A stretch of 64,000 nt of DNA from Saccharopolyspora soli. GTDB taxonomy: Bacteria; Actinomycetota; Actinomycetes; Mycobacteriales; Pseudonocardiaceae. Where the stretch lies: assembly GCF_022678645.1 (NCBI RefSeq), contig NZ_JALBWV010000005.1:62001-126000 (forward strand), read 5' to 3'. The notes beneath the pieces were generated by a model, which saw only the letters and a program-made list of their open reading frames with translations, was not told where the DNA came from and did not search any database. Positions 49,782 to 57,889 of the stretch are shown here, one piece after another (within the stretch, counting starts at the first letter, position 1; each line of letters begins with the position of its first letter). A program made the translations under genes and the position numbers.

Positions 49782-51602
49782 TCAGACTTCCAGCAGGAGA
49801 TCCACCAGATCGTCCGCGGAAACCCGGCCAGCCTCGTCCAGACCGCGGGCCAGGTAGTACCCGGAAACCATGGCTTGCAACCGGTCCGCGCTGAGCACCG
49901 CGCTGCGGCCCGACGCCAACTCCAGCGGGGTCTCCAACATCCGCGCGGGAAGCGTGTCGTCGGCCGCGGTCGCGCCCTCGCGCAGGTTGAACGCGCGCTT
50001 CGCGCGGACGATTCGCCGGGCGGCGGAGCGGAGTTCCGCATCGTCGACCGACCAGCCGGTCACCAGGCGGAGCAGCTCGGCCCACTCGGTGAACGGCTCG
50101 GTGAAGACCCCGCGCAGGAACTTGCACAGGATCATCGAATCCATCACGGCCGCCCGGTCCTCGGTACCGATCGCGGCGGCGACGTGCGCCGCGCCGCCGT
50201 CGAGGCGGTCCACCTCGCCGGACAGGTCGGCTTCGTAGGCACCGGACCGGTTGTGGTCGGCGCCCCTGGCGTTCACCGCGAGGCCGAGCGCCATGGACTG
50301 CAGGCTCCTCGGCTCGTAGCCGGGCAGTTCCAAGCCCTTGACCTGCGGTGCGAACTCGATCGAGTCGTGTCCGACGATTTCGGCCGCCCGGCGAGAACCC
50401 TGCGCGAGCAACTCCCCCAGGCCCGGCGCGCGGGTTCCGATCGCGTCGAGGGCCCGCAAGATCGCCGCGCCATCGCCGAAGCGCAGCCACGGCTCGTCGA
50501 TGAGGCCGCGCTCGACGCACTCCATCGCCCAGGCGATCGTGCCGCCAGCGGAGATCGTGTCGAGCCCCAACTCGTCGCAGCGCGCGCTCGCGGCGAACAC
50601 GTCGTCCGGATCGGAAACCCCGCACAGCGGACCGAGCGCGAAGACGTTCTCGTACTCCATCCGCTGGCTGCCGCCGCCCTTGCGCGAGTAGATGTGCTCG
50701 CAGCCGATGGAACAGGAGGCGCAGCTGTTGCGGGCCACGCCGCGCATCTCGTGCAACTCCTCGGCGGCCAGCTTCGGCGCCTCGTCGAACGTCGCCGCGG
50801 TGAAGTTGCGGGTGGGCAAAGTGCTGACCGCGTTGAACGCCAGCAAATTCGCCAACGTGCCCAGTTCCCGGTACTTGGCGGTGGCGGGCCCGAAGCTGCG
50901 CTTGCGCAGATCGCGGGCCGCGGCGACGACGCCAGCCGGGTCGGCGACGGACACCTTGGTCGCCGCTCGCACCAGCACCGCCTTGATGTTCTTCGCGCCC
51001 AGCACCGCTCCCAAGCCGCCGCGCCCGGCGTGCCGACCGTCGTGGCTGATCGTCGCGTACCGCACGCCGCGCTCGCCTGCCGGACCGATCGCCGCGGTGC
51101 GCCAGCCACGGCCGAACCGTTCCCGTGCGGCCGTTTCCGCCTCGGCGGCCGGTAGTCCGGCCAGTTCCGGAGCCGGTTCGAGACGCACCCCGGCACCGTC
51201 GATGAGCAGCACCGACAACTCGTCCGCGCGCCCGCGGATCACGATCGCGTCATGCCCGGTGAGCTTGCCGGAGATGGCGAACTGGCTGGACGCGAGCGCG
51301 TCGGTCAGCAGTCCGGTCAACGGCGACTTCGCCACCACGGCGAACTTCGCGCTGGTCGTCAGCGGAGTCCCGACGAGCGAGGAGAACACGAACGCCAGCG
51401 GGGCCTCGGGGGCGAGCGGATCGCCCCCCGGCGGCGCCAACCGGTGCATCAGCCAGGTTCCCAGGCCCACCCCGCCCAGATAGGACCGCAACACCCGCTC
51501 GTCGAGCTCGAACGCCGTGCCGGTCGCGGTCCGCCCGCCTACCTCGGCGATCAGCGCCTGCCCGAAAAAACCACCCGGAGCCATACCTGGAACTCTAGAC
51601 AT
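49782..51602 (-). CDS. aor: Aldehyde:ferredoxin oxidoreductase (tungsten enzyme)
   Basis: This is a 606-residue AOR-family protein, which oxidises aldehydes to acids (or the reverse) at a tungsten bis-pyranopterin site. The N-terminal domain includes DERVLRSYLGGVGLGTWLMH and KFAVVAKSPLTGLLTDALAS. [4Fe-4S] ligands are C294, C297 and C301 (NSCASCSIGCEHIY) plus C493 (MILCKFLRG), the same spacing as in the archaeal enzymes. LGAVLGAKNIKAVLV and ELGLDTISAGGTIAWAMECV are family signatures. ATG at 51602 is preferred over one at 51584. No ferredoxin-like AOR partner subunit is adjacent. It lies between mobA-moaD and fdhAB on one strand. Confidence 0.92.
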   Translation of the reverse strand: MSRVPGMAPGGFFGQALIAEVGGRTATGTAFELDERVLRSYLGGVGLGTWLMHRLAPPGGDPLAPEAPLAFVFSSLVGTPLTTSAKFAVVAKSPLTGLLTDALASSQFAISGKLTGHDAIVIRGRADELSVLLIDGAGVRLEPAPELAGLPAAEAETAARERFGRGWRTAAIGPAGERGVRYATISHDGRHAGRGGLGAVLGAKNIKAVLVRAATKVSVADPAGVVAAARDLRKRSFGPATAKYRELGTLANLLAFNAVSTLPTRNFTAATFDEAPKLAAEELHEMRGVARNSCASCSIGCEHIYSRKGGGSQRMEYENVFALGPLCGVSDPDDVFAASARCDELGLDTISAGGTIAWAMECVERGLIDEPWLRFGDGAAILRALDAIGTRAPGLGELLAQGSRRAAEIVGHDSIEFAPQVKGLELPGYEPRSLQSMALGLAVNARGADHNRSGAYEADLSGEVDRLDGGAAHVAAAIGTEDRAAVMDSMILCKFLRGVFTEPFTEWAELLRLVTGWSVDDAELRSAARRIVRAKRAFNLREGATAADDTLPARMLETPLELASGRSAVLSADRLQAMVSGYYLARGLDEAGRVSADDLVDLLLEV

Positions 51603-51625
51603 AATTTCCAAGCTTGCGTTGCGTT

Positions 51626-51690
51626 GCGGTGCGGGTAGCGGAACCTCAGACGCCGTCTCCGTCCGGGATCCCCGACATCATGTACGTCCA
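51626..51690 (+). repeat. 65-bp dispersed intergenic repeat, copy B
   Basis: The first 25 bp are identical to 28406-28430; the following 40 bp are about 70% alike with a one-base gap. It lies in the 114-bp gap between the mobA-moaD stop and the aor start, where it may affect transcription passing into aor. Confidence 0.65.
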
Positions 51691-51716
51691 GGCCCCGAAG
51701 GCGACGTACCGGTCGT

Positions 51717-52565
51717 TCAGCCGCCCGCGTCCGCCGACAGGAACGCCACGGTATCCCCGGACACCAGCGGCAAAAGCGCGTCGCGGGTGACCTGATCGCC
51801 GTTGAGCGCGGCCACGATGTATCGGTCCAGAGCCAGCTCGACCGACGCCGCAGCCGCGCCGAGCGTCGCCGCTCGAACCTTGCGGGGGCGGTGCCTGCCA
51901 CCGCGAGCAAGAGCACCGAAGCACTCGACCACGATCTCCGGTGCCGGACGTTCCCTCGCCGCCGCGTAGTCCTCCGGGGTGTTGGCGTTCACCACGGACT
52001 CCAGCGTCGGGTCGTGCCGCGCGAGTGCCGTGTCCTCCAGCAGTCGCGCGTCGTCGAGTTCCGCCACATCGCAATGCTTGAACAGCATGCCGGGACGGAG
52101 TTCGCCCTCGGCGAGGAGATCAGTGATCAACCCGGCCAGCGCCGTCCGGTACCCGGCCGCAAGCGGTTGCCGGAAACCGCGCGCCACCGGCAGCAGCATG
52201 TCGGCCCCGGTTTCGGTCAGACCGCGCAGCACCCGACGGATGAAATCCGGATGCAGGAACGGCATGTCCGTGGAACAAACGAACGCCGCCGCCGCTCGGT
52301 CCTCGACTGCCGCAAGCCCGGCGGCCACACCCTGCATCGGACCCAGCCCCTCCACGGGGTCCTCGACGACACCGACCCCAGCGGGCAACTCCGGCAACTC
52401 CTGGCCGGGCGCGGCCACCACGACCACCGGGCCGTCCACCGTCCGAGCCAGCACCGCGGCGGTGCGGTACAGCAACGTCGAGCCGTGCCATTCCAGCCCG
52501 GCCTTCGGCCTGCCCATCCGCGTGGAGCGCCCGCCCGCGAGCACGACACCTGCCGTAGTCTGCAC
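51717..52565 (-). CDS. Fusion of molybdenum cofactor guanylyltransferase (MobA) and a MoaD/ThiS-like sulfur carrier
   Basis: This is a 282-residue protein with two domains. Residues 1-~200 are MobA: the nucleotide loop GVVLAGGRSTRMGRPKAGLE, then VEDPVEGLGPMQGV and FVCSTDMPFLHPDFI; it adds GMP to the cofactor. Residues ~209-282 look like MoaD/ThiS: EIVVECFGALARGG, VAALNGDQVTRDALL, LVSGDTVAFLSADAGG. The protein ends exactly on Gly-Gly, as a sulfur carrier needs for adenylation by a MoeB-type enzyme. The ATG at 52565 lies 74 bp downstream of wtpC. Small MoaD-like genes are common beside AOR, so a fusion here makes sense. Confidence 0.82.
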   Translation of the reverse strand: MQTTAGVVLAGGRSTRMGRPKAGLEWHGSTLLYRTAAVLARTVDGPVVVVAAPGQELPELPAGVGVVEDPVEGLGPMQGVAAGLAAVEDRAAAAFVCSTDMPFLHPDFIRRVLRGLTETGADMLLPVARGFRQPLAAGYRTALAGLITDLLAEGELRPGMLFKHCDVAELDDARLLEDTALARHDPTLESVVNANTPEDYAAARERPAPEIVVECFGALARGGRHRPRKVRAATLGAAAASVELALDRYIVAALNGDQVTRDALLPLVSGDTVAFLSADAGG

Positions 52566-52639
52566 GCGGCGATGATAGGCCAGCGCCGAAGTTCACCGCC
52601 GTCGCCGGCGGATTCGCCGCTTCCCCCAACGTTTTCCGA

Positions 52640-53665
52640 TCAGGCCGAGCTGGGGATCGCGCAGATCGAATCAGCGGGGAGCGTGACCGTGACCTCGGTG
52701 CCCGCCGGGGGCAGGCGGTCGAGGTCGCGGTGCAGCACCAGCGCGGTGATCGGTGGGGTGGTGTCCAGCAGCACGCGGGCGAGCGGGAGCGTCGGCACCA
52801 CGTCGCGGATGCGGGTCCGGGCTCGCAGCGCGGGCGCCTGCTGGTCGTCCGCATCGATTCGGACGTCCTCCGGCCGGTAATGCACCGTCCTGGTCGCGTT
52901 GTCCGGGGCGATGTTCAGCCGGAGCTCGCCGACGTGGCAGCCGTCGGCGTCCCGGTCTACCGGACCTAGTGCGGTCCAGCCGAGCAGCCGCGCGGCGGTC
53001 GCGTCGGTGGGGTGCCGCGCGACGTGTCCGGCCGCGCCGGTTTGGCGCAGGGTGCCAGCGGCGATGATGGTGACGTCGGTGGCGATTCCCAGGGCCTCGT
53101 CGCGGTCGTGGGTGACGTGGATGGCGGGCACGGCGAGCTCGCGCAGGGCGTCCCGCACTACCACGCGGAGCTCTTCGCGGACGGGTTGGTCCAGGGCCGA
53201 GAGCGGTTCGTCGAGCAGCAGGGCCGCGGGCTGGGCGGCGAGCGCGCGGGCCAGCGCGACGCGTTGGCGCTCCCCACCGCTGAGCGAGCGGGGCGACCTT
53301 TTCGCGAGGTGGGCGATGCCGAACATGTCCAGCAGGTCGTCGACCTTTCGGCCGCTGCGGTCCCGGCGCAGGGACGGCGCGAAGCCGACGTTGTCGTGGA
53401 CGGACAGGTGGGGGAACAGCGCGGCGTGCTGGAAAACCACGCCGATGCGGCGTCGTTCCGGTGGCAGTGCGGTGATGTTCTGACCGTCGAGGAGCACGCT
53501 GCCGTTTCGAGCGGTGCGGAATCCCGCGATGGTTTCCAGCAACACGCTCTTACCCGCGCCGGAGGGGCCGAGCACGGCCATGACCTGTCCCGCCGGAACG
53601 GTCAGATCCAGCGGGCCGAGGCGGAAGTTGCCCGCCTGGGCGAGCAGTCCGGACACCGAGAGCAC
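52640..53665 (-). CDS. wtpC: Tungstate/molybdate ABC transporter ATP-binding protein
   Basis: This is a 341-residue ATPase energising the WtpAB importer. Walker A GPSGAGKSVLLE, Q-loop VFQHAALFPHLSVH, signature SLSGGERQRVALARALAAQ, Walker B ALLLDEPLSALD, H-loop HVTHDRDEALG. The C-terminal ~110 residues contain VHYRPEDVRIDADD and a beta-rich regulatory region. GTG at 53665 follows AGGAGG; the longer in-frame ORF upstream is a shadow of wtpB. A short CG hairpin (52596-52611) follows the stop. Confidence 0.88.
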   Translation of the reverse strand: MLSVSGLLAQAGNFRLGPLDLTVPAGQVMAVLGPSGAGKSVLLETIAGFRTARNGSVLLDGQNITALPPERRRIGVVFQHAALFPHLSVHDNVGFAPSLRRDRSGRKVDDLLDMFGIAHLAKRSPRSLSGGERQRVALARALAAQPAALLLDEPLSALDQPVREELRVVVRDALRELAVPAIHVTHDRDEALGIATDVTIIAAGTLRQTGAAGHVARHPTDATAARLLGWTALGPVDRDADGCHVGELRLNIAPDNATRTVHYRPEDVRIDADDQQAPALRARTRIRDVVPTLPLARVLLDTTPPITALVLHRDLDRLPPAGTEVTVTLPADSICAIPSSA

Positions 53666-53667
53666 GC

Positions 53668-54489
53668 CTACCTCCTGGCCCGTTCCGCGCCGACGACGAG
53701 CCAGCCCGACGCGAGGGTGCGGAGCACCAGGAACGTCGCCAGCGCCACGACGAGGAGCAGCACGGCCGCCGCGGAGGACTCGGTGAGCCCGGAGGACAGG
53801 AAGAGGTCGTAGATGGCGACCGGCGCGGTGGCCGGGTAGTAGGCGAGGATGGCGACCGCGCCGAACTCGCTGATCGAGCGGGCGTAGACCAGCACGGCAC
53901 CGGTCAGCACACCCCGCCACGCCAGCGGCATGGTGATCCGCCGGAACGTCTGCCAAGGCGTGGCGCCGAGACTCCGCGCGGCGCGTTCGACGTCGTGATC
54001 AAGGGTTTCGAACACGACGCGGGCGCTGTTGACCGCGAAAGGCGCGCTGACGAACAGCATCGCCACCACGATTCCGAACTGGGTGCCGTAGAAGGACACG
54101 CCGGTGGCCTCCAGCGGGCCGCCGATCCAGCCCGTGCGGCCGAACACGAACAGCAGCGCGATCCCGGCGACGGTGTGCGGAATGGCCAACGGCAGGTCGA
54201 CCACCGCTTGGACCAGCGCCCGGCCGGGGAACCGGTGCCGGGCGAGGAGGTAGGCCAGCGGAACCCCGAGGAGGGTGGCGATCACGGCCGTGACGGCTGC
54301 GGCTTCGACGCTCAGCAGCAGCGCGTCGCGAATCTGCGCGTTGGCGATCGCGGCGCCCAGGCTGCTGGGCGAGCTGGCGGTGACCATGCCGAGCACCGGC
54401 AGCAGGATGAAGCCCACCAGCAGCCCGCTGGCCAGCCACAGCAGCGCCGGGAACACGCCGACCGACAACCGCACGGCAAGTCTGTTCAC
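53668..54489 (-). CDS. wtpB: Tungstate/molybdate ABC transporter permease
   Basis: This is a 273-residue permease of the ModB/WtpB family with about six helices. The ModB-like segment LLGVPLAYLLARHRFPGRAL is followed by VVDLPLAIPHTVAGIALLFV, and the EAA-type loop is LDHDVERAARSLGATPWQTF with RRITMPLAW. RSISEFGAVAILAYYPATAP is the tungstate/molybdate permease signature. GTG at 54489 directly abuts the wtpA stop (TGAGTG). Confidence 0.9.
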   Translation of the reverse strand: MNRLAVRLSVGVFPALLWLASGLLVGFILLPVLGMVTASSPSSLGAAIANAQIRDALLLSVEAAAVTAVIATLLGVPLAYLLARHRFPGRALVQAVVDLPLAIPHTVAGIALLFVFGRTGWIGGPLEATGVSFYGTQFGIVVAMLFVSAPFAVNSARVVFETLDHDVERAARSLGATPWQTFRRITMPLAWRGVLTGAVLVYARSISEFGAVAILAYYPATAPVAIYDLFLSSGLTESSAAAVLLLVVALATFLVLRTLASGWLVVGAERARR

Positions 54490-55497
54490 TCAGCCTCCGG
54501 GCAGCGTGGTCGGCTTCGTGACCGCGGCCAACGAGGCGGGCAGGTTCGCGCCGCCGGACACCGCGGGGTTGAGCACGGTGAAGCCGTTGTCGCTCATGAT
54601 CCGCTGTCCGGCCGGGCTGAGGACGAACTCGACGAACCGCAGCGCCGCCGCCCGGTTGGGCGCCTTGGTGGGGATCGTCAGGGCGTACACGATGGGCCGA
54701 CCGGTCCGGACCCCGGACGCCGTCGGCAACTGGACGGCTTCGTAGGCCGCGGCCTGAGCCGGGTCGGACAGGTCGATTTGCGCGGGGAGATCGATGAACC
54801 GCAGGTCGTGCTGCAGCGCGTCGGAGCGGTAGATCCCCAAGTAGTCGATCTGCCCCGACGTCACGGCGGGCAGCAGCTGGGTCTCGGTGCCGACCATGGT
54901 CTCCGCCGGGGAGTTGGCCAGCACACCAGCCGCCAGATTCGGTTGACCGTAGTAGTTCTGGGCCAGGTTCAGCATCTGCAGCACCTGGTAGCCCGACGGG
55001 TCGGTGTCCGGGTTCGACCGGCCGATGCGCACGCCGGGCCGCGACAGGACCTGGTACCAGTTCTCGGGGGTCAGCTCGGCGGCACCCGCGCTGTGGTCGG
55101 TGTAGGCGAAGGTGATCCGGTTCGAGGCGAAGCCGGCGTACCAATCGGCGAACTTGGTGCCGTCGTCGGTTTTGAACATCTCCGACGGGATCAGCGTGTA
55201 GTCGGCGACGCCGACCACGTCGACCGGCGTGCCCAGCTCCGTCGCCCGCCGAACCACCTCGACGCTGCCCGCGAACCGCGACTGCACGGTCACGTCCGGG
55301 TTCTGCTCCTTGAACGCTGCGATGACCTCGCCGAAGGGACGCGCCAGGGTGCCCGCGCCGTTTACGACGAGCGTGCCGGACACCGGTCCCGCCGGATCGG
55401 TGTTCGACGACGAGGGGGGCGACGGCGAGCCGCAGGCCGCCGGCGCAACGGCGCACAGCGTGGAGAGCACTATCGTCAACCGGAAGCCGCGCCGCAT
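54490..55497 (-). CDS. wtpA: Tungstate/molybdate-binding lipoprotein, WtpA type
   Basis: This is a 335-residue receptor that captures tungstate or molybdate outside the cell. The signal peptide ends in a lipobox (VAPAACGSP). The mature part follows WtpA, not ModA: LVVNGAGTLARPFGEVIAAF, RATELGTPVDVVGVADYTLI, RSNPDTDPSGYQVLQMLNLA, SGQIDYLGIYRSDALQHDLR, FIDLPAQIDLSDPA and TGRPIVYALTIPTKAPNRAA. Characterised archaeal WtpA binds tungstate very tightly, and an AOR gene in the same run supports tungstate here. The ATG at 55497 follows AAGGAG. Confidence 0.9.
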   Translation of the reverse strand: MRRGFRLTIVLSTLCAVAPAACGSPSPPSSSNTDPAGPVSGTLVVNGAGTLARPFGEVIAAFKEQNPDVTVQSRFAGSVEVVRRATELGTPVDVVGVADYTLIPSEMFKTDDGTKFADWYAGFASNRITFAYTDHSAGAAELTPENWYQVLSRPGVRIGRSNPDTDPSGYQVLQMLNLAQNYYGQPNLAAGVLANSPAETMVGTETQLLPAVTSGQIDYLGIYRSDALQHDLRFIDLPAQIDLSDPAQAAAYEAVQLPTASGVRTGRPIVYALTIPTKAPNRAAALRFVEFVLSPAGQRIMSDNGFTVLNPAVSGGANLPASLAAVTKPTTLPGG

Positions 55498-55511
55498 ACC
55501 TGTCTCCTTCT

Positions 55512-55545
55512 GTGGCAGCACAGATGCCGCACAAGGCTATGCGGC
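55512..55545. promoter_or_regulatory. Inverted repeats between wtpA and its divergent regulator
   Basis: GCCGCA-caaggcta-TGCGGC (55526-55545) is a perfect 6-bp inverted repeat in the 71-bp gap between the two start codons. TGTGGCA (55512-55518) with TGCCGCACA (55525-55533) forms a second, imperfect one. Either could bind the GntR-type protein and control both genes. Confidence 0.45.
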
Positions 55546-55568
55546 CATGGATCTTGAGGACAACACCC

Positions 55569-56486
55569 TTGACTCGCTACCTCGAACTCAGCGCCGAAAT
55601 CGCGCGGGCCATCCGGGCCGGGGAGCTGGCGCCGGGAGCGGAGTTGGCGAGCGTGCGCGACCTGGCCCGGAGCCGGTCCACCACGGTCGCCACCGCGAGC
55701 CGCGCCTACCACCACCTCGCCGAGCACGCCGTGATCCGGCTTGAGTCGCGGCGGCGTGCGACGGTCAGCCCGGACGGCCCAATCGCCGCCCAGCGCCTGC
55801 TCGGCGGCTCGCTGGTGTTCCGGCTCGCCGGTAGCGACGACCCGGCCCTGGACCGACTGCTGCGCCACGTCGGCGAAGCCGTGTCCGTCGTCCCCGCGCC
55901 CGGGAGCCTGCAGGGCCTCACCGCCGTCGCCAAGGGCACCGCCGACGGCGCCACCGTCCACTTGCGACACCACTCCGGCGTTTACAACGCCCCATTCGCG
56001 CGGGCGGTCCTGCGCGGTAGGTCTCCGACGCTGGTCCACCTGTGGCGCCGCGAGCAAGGACTGCTGCTGCCCGCCGGAAATCCCCGTGGCATCACGGACA
56101 TCCGCCAGATCGGTGGACTGCGCATCGCCAAGCGGAGCCCCGGCACGGGCACCCGGATGCTGCTGGACGACGTCCTGACGACCGCCGGGCTCTCGCCGGA
56201 TGACATCCCCGGCGCGGAACTGGGCTCGCACCTGGAGGTCGCGCTCGCGGTCGCCACCGGCGCGGTGCACGCGGGCCTCGCCGTCCGCGCTGCCGCCGCC
56301 GACCTCGATCTGTCGTTCCTGCCTGTCGCGTGGGAGGACTACGACCTCGTCCTGTCAGCCAACGCGCTCGGCGCCGCCGCCCCGCTGATCCACGCGGTCC
56401 AGGACCCGGCCGTGGCGGACGCCATCACCGCCCTCGGCGGCTACGACCTTTCTCGGGCAGGCGCCATCGAAGAACTCAACGGCTGA
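55569..56486 (+). CDS. GntR-type regulator with PBP-like (PF12727-type) effector domain
   Basis: This is a protein of about 305 residues. The N-terminal winged helix reads LSAEIARAIRAGELAPGAEL, SVRDLARSRSTTVATASRAY, HHLAEHAVIRLESRRRATV. The rest is a binding-protein-like domain sharing sequence with the MoeA fusion: LWRREQGLLLPAGNPRGITD, PGTGTRMLLDDVL, VAWEDYDLVLSANAL, ITALGGYDLS. It probably senses molybdate, tungstate or the cofactor and regulates the divergent wtp operon. The start is uncertain: TTG at 55569 follows GAGGA and gives the normal GntR N-terminus (LTRYLELSAEIA); in-frame starts at 55512, 55524 and 55539 would cover the operator region. Confidence 0.82.
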   Translation: MTRYLELSAEIARAIRAGELAPGAELASVRDLARSRSTTVATASRAYHHLAEHAVIRLESRRRATVSPDGPIAAQRLLGGSLVFRLAGSDDPALDRLLRHVGEAVSVVPAPGSLQGLTAVAKGTADGATVHLRHHSGVYNAPFARAVLRGRSPTLVHLWRREQGLLLPAGNPRGITDIRQIGGLRIAKRSPGTGTRMLLDDVLTTAGLSPDDIPGAELGSHLEVALAVATGAVHAGLAVRAAAADLDLSFLPVAWEDYDLVLSANALGAAAPLIHAVQDPAVADAITALGGYDLSRAGAIEELNG

Positions 56487-56565
56487 ACACTGACGAGCTG
56501 GCGTTTCCAGACAGACCAACGGAGTTCCTGCTGTCCGGTGCAACGGGCGAAATGCAGTGGAGTCG

Positions 56566-56810
56566 GGGCGCCCCCCCCCCCCCCGCCCCCGCCCCCCCCC
56601 CCCCCCCCCCCCCCGGGGGGGTGTGGGGGGGCCCCGGCGGCGGGGACCCCCCGCCCCGCGCCCCCGGGGGGCCCCCCCGCCTCACCCTCCCCTGGTTTGG
56701 TCGCCACCACCCCCCTCTGTCTTCCCGGGTGCGCGGGGGGTGCCCCCCCCCCGGGGGGCGCGCGCCCCCCCCCCCCCCCCCCCCCCCCCCCACCGCCCCC
56801 CTCCCCCCGG
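56566..56810. other. C/G homopolymer-rich tract, probably a sequencing or assembly artefact
   Basis: About 245 bp consist mainly of runs of C (several over 15 long) and short G blocks, unlike anything else in the window. The open frames through it encode only Pro/Gly-rich repeats. The rest of 56487-57079 has no supported gene. Real C/G tracts of this length are improbable, and runs of this sort arise from signal loss in two-colour chemistry or collapse at a hard template. Confidence 0.75.
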
Positions 56811-57079
56811 CTGACGGTTTGCTCGTCGCCGAAGCGACTGGAAACCACGGCCGACTCCCCGATGCTTCCCCGAGCACCTCTCCGCTGCCTTCGACACCAC
56901 CTACACGCACGCCCACCGGACAACGGTTCACCGAACGTCCGTGATCGCGATCACACGCCGAGTTGGCGACCTTCGCCCCACCCGAGAAACCGCTTCGCGC
57001 CTCTCCAATCCAAAGAGGAGGGAGACGCACCCGAAATCGGCGCCTTCGGAAGGTGTTCACGACTGGGACCGCACGGGAA

Positions 57080-57874
57080 TCAGGTGAGTGCGTGTGCGGC
57101 GCGGTAGCCGAGCAGCGAACTGACCTTCTCCGCGCCGCTCATCACCATCTCGGCCAGGGTCTCCTTGGCTTCCTCCTGGAAACGCACCTTCGGGATGGTG
57201 AGGGTCAGGCTGCCGACGGCGGTCCCGTCCGCGTCGAGAATCGGCGCGGAGATCCCTCGGGAGCCGGGAATCTTCTGGCCGCGCGAGAACGCCCAGCCCT
57301 GCTGCCGGATGAGCTCCAGTTCGCGCCGCAGCGCGCTCGCGCTGGGCGGTCGCTCGCCCGTGCCGGGGGCTGGCGGTCGGTCGGCCAGGACGGTGTCGAT
57401 CTCCTCCTCGGGCAGGAAGGCCAGGATCGCGCGGCCGGAGGCGCCCCAGACGACCGACGCCGGGGAGTTCAGCTCGATCCGGTACGACAGCGGATTCGGC
57501 GAGGTGTGCTCGGCGGCGTAGATCATCTGACGCCTGCGGGGCAGGTAGACGCCGAGCAAGCAGGCTTCTTGGCTGCGCTGCACGACTTCGGCCATGATCG
57601 GGCGCGCGAGCTTCACCAGGTCGCGGCGGCTGGTCAGCAGCGCACCGAGCCGCTGGTATTCCACGGTCGGTCGCCATCGCCGCGTCACCGGGTCGGCTTC
57701 GAGCATGTCCTCCTTCGCCAGCAAGTCCAGCAGGCGGTGCACCGTGGGACGCGGCAGTCCGACCGTCTCGGCGAGCTCGGCGACGCTGATGTCCTCACCA
57801 GCCTCGACGACGGCGCGCAACACCGCGACGACCCGAGCGACTGTCCCGGTGGGTGCGACGGAATCGGTTCGCAT
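57080..57874 (-). CDS. IclR-family transcriptional regulator
   Basis: This is a 264-residue regulator. The N-terminal HTH is TVARVVAVLRAVVEAGEDIS, VAELAETVGLPRPTVHRLLD, then the wing MLEADPVTRRWRPTVEYQRLG. The effector domain shows SYRIELNSPASVVWGASGRA, QQGWAFSRGQKIPGSRGISA, PILDADGTAVGSLTLTIP. The ATG at 57874 is preferred; a GTG at 57892 is in frame. It is divergent from the catabolic operon starting at 58034, and palindromic sites between them suggest that it controls the operon in response to a pathway acid. Confidence 0.92.
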   Translation of the reverse strand: MRTDSVAPTGTVARVVAVLRAVVEAGEDISVAELAETVGLPRPTVHRLLDLLAKEDMLEADPVTRRWRPTVEYQRLGALLTSRRDLVKLARPIMAEVVQRSQEACLLGVYLPRRRQMIYAAEHTSPNPLSYRIELNSPASVVWGASGRAILAFLPEEEIDTVLADRPPAPGTGERPPSASALRRELELIRQQGWAFSRGQKIPGSRGISAPILDADGTAVGSLTLTIPKVRFQEEAKETLAEMVMSGAEKVSSLLGYRAAHALT

Positions 57875-57889
57875 AGTGGGCAACCCTAT

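Noticed and set aside
52596..52611. CCGCCG-tcgc-CGGCGG hairpin as a terminator between wtpC and mobA-moaD
   Set aside because: Short, no T-run, and such GC hairpins are frequent by chance in this genome; it is mentioned only in the wtpC entry.
56330..57107. Pro-rich and Gly-rich proteins encoded across the C/G tract
   Set aside because: They depend entirely on homopolymer runs that are probably artefactual.
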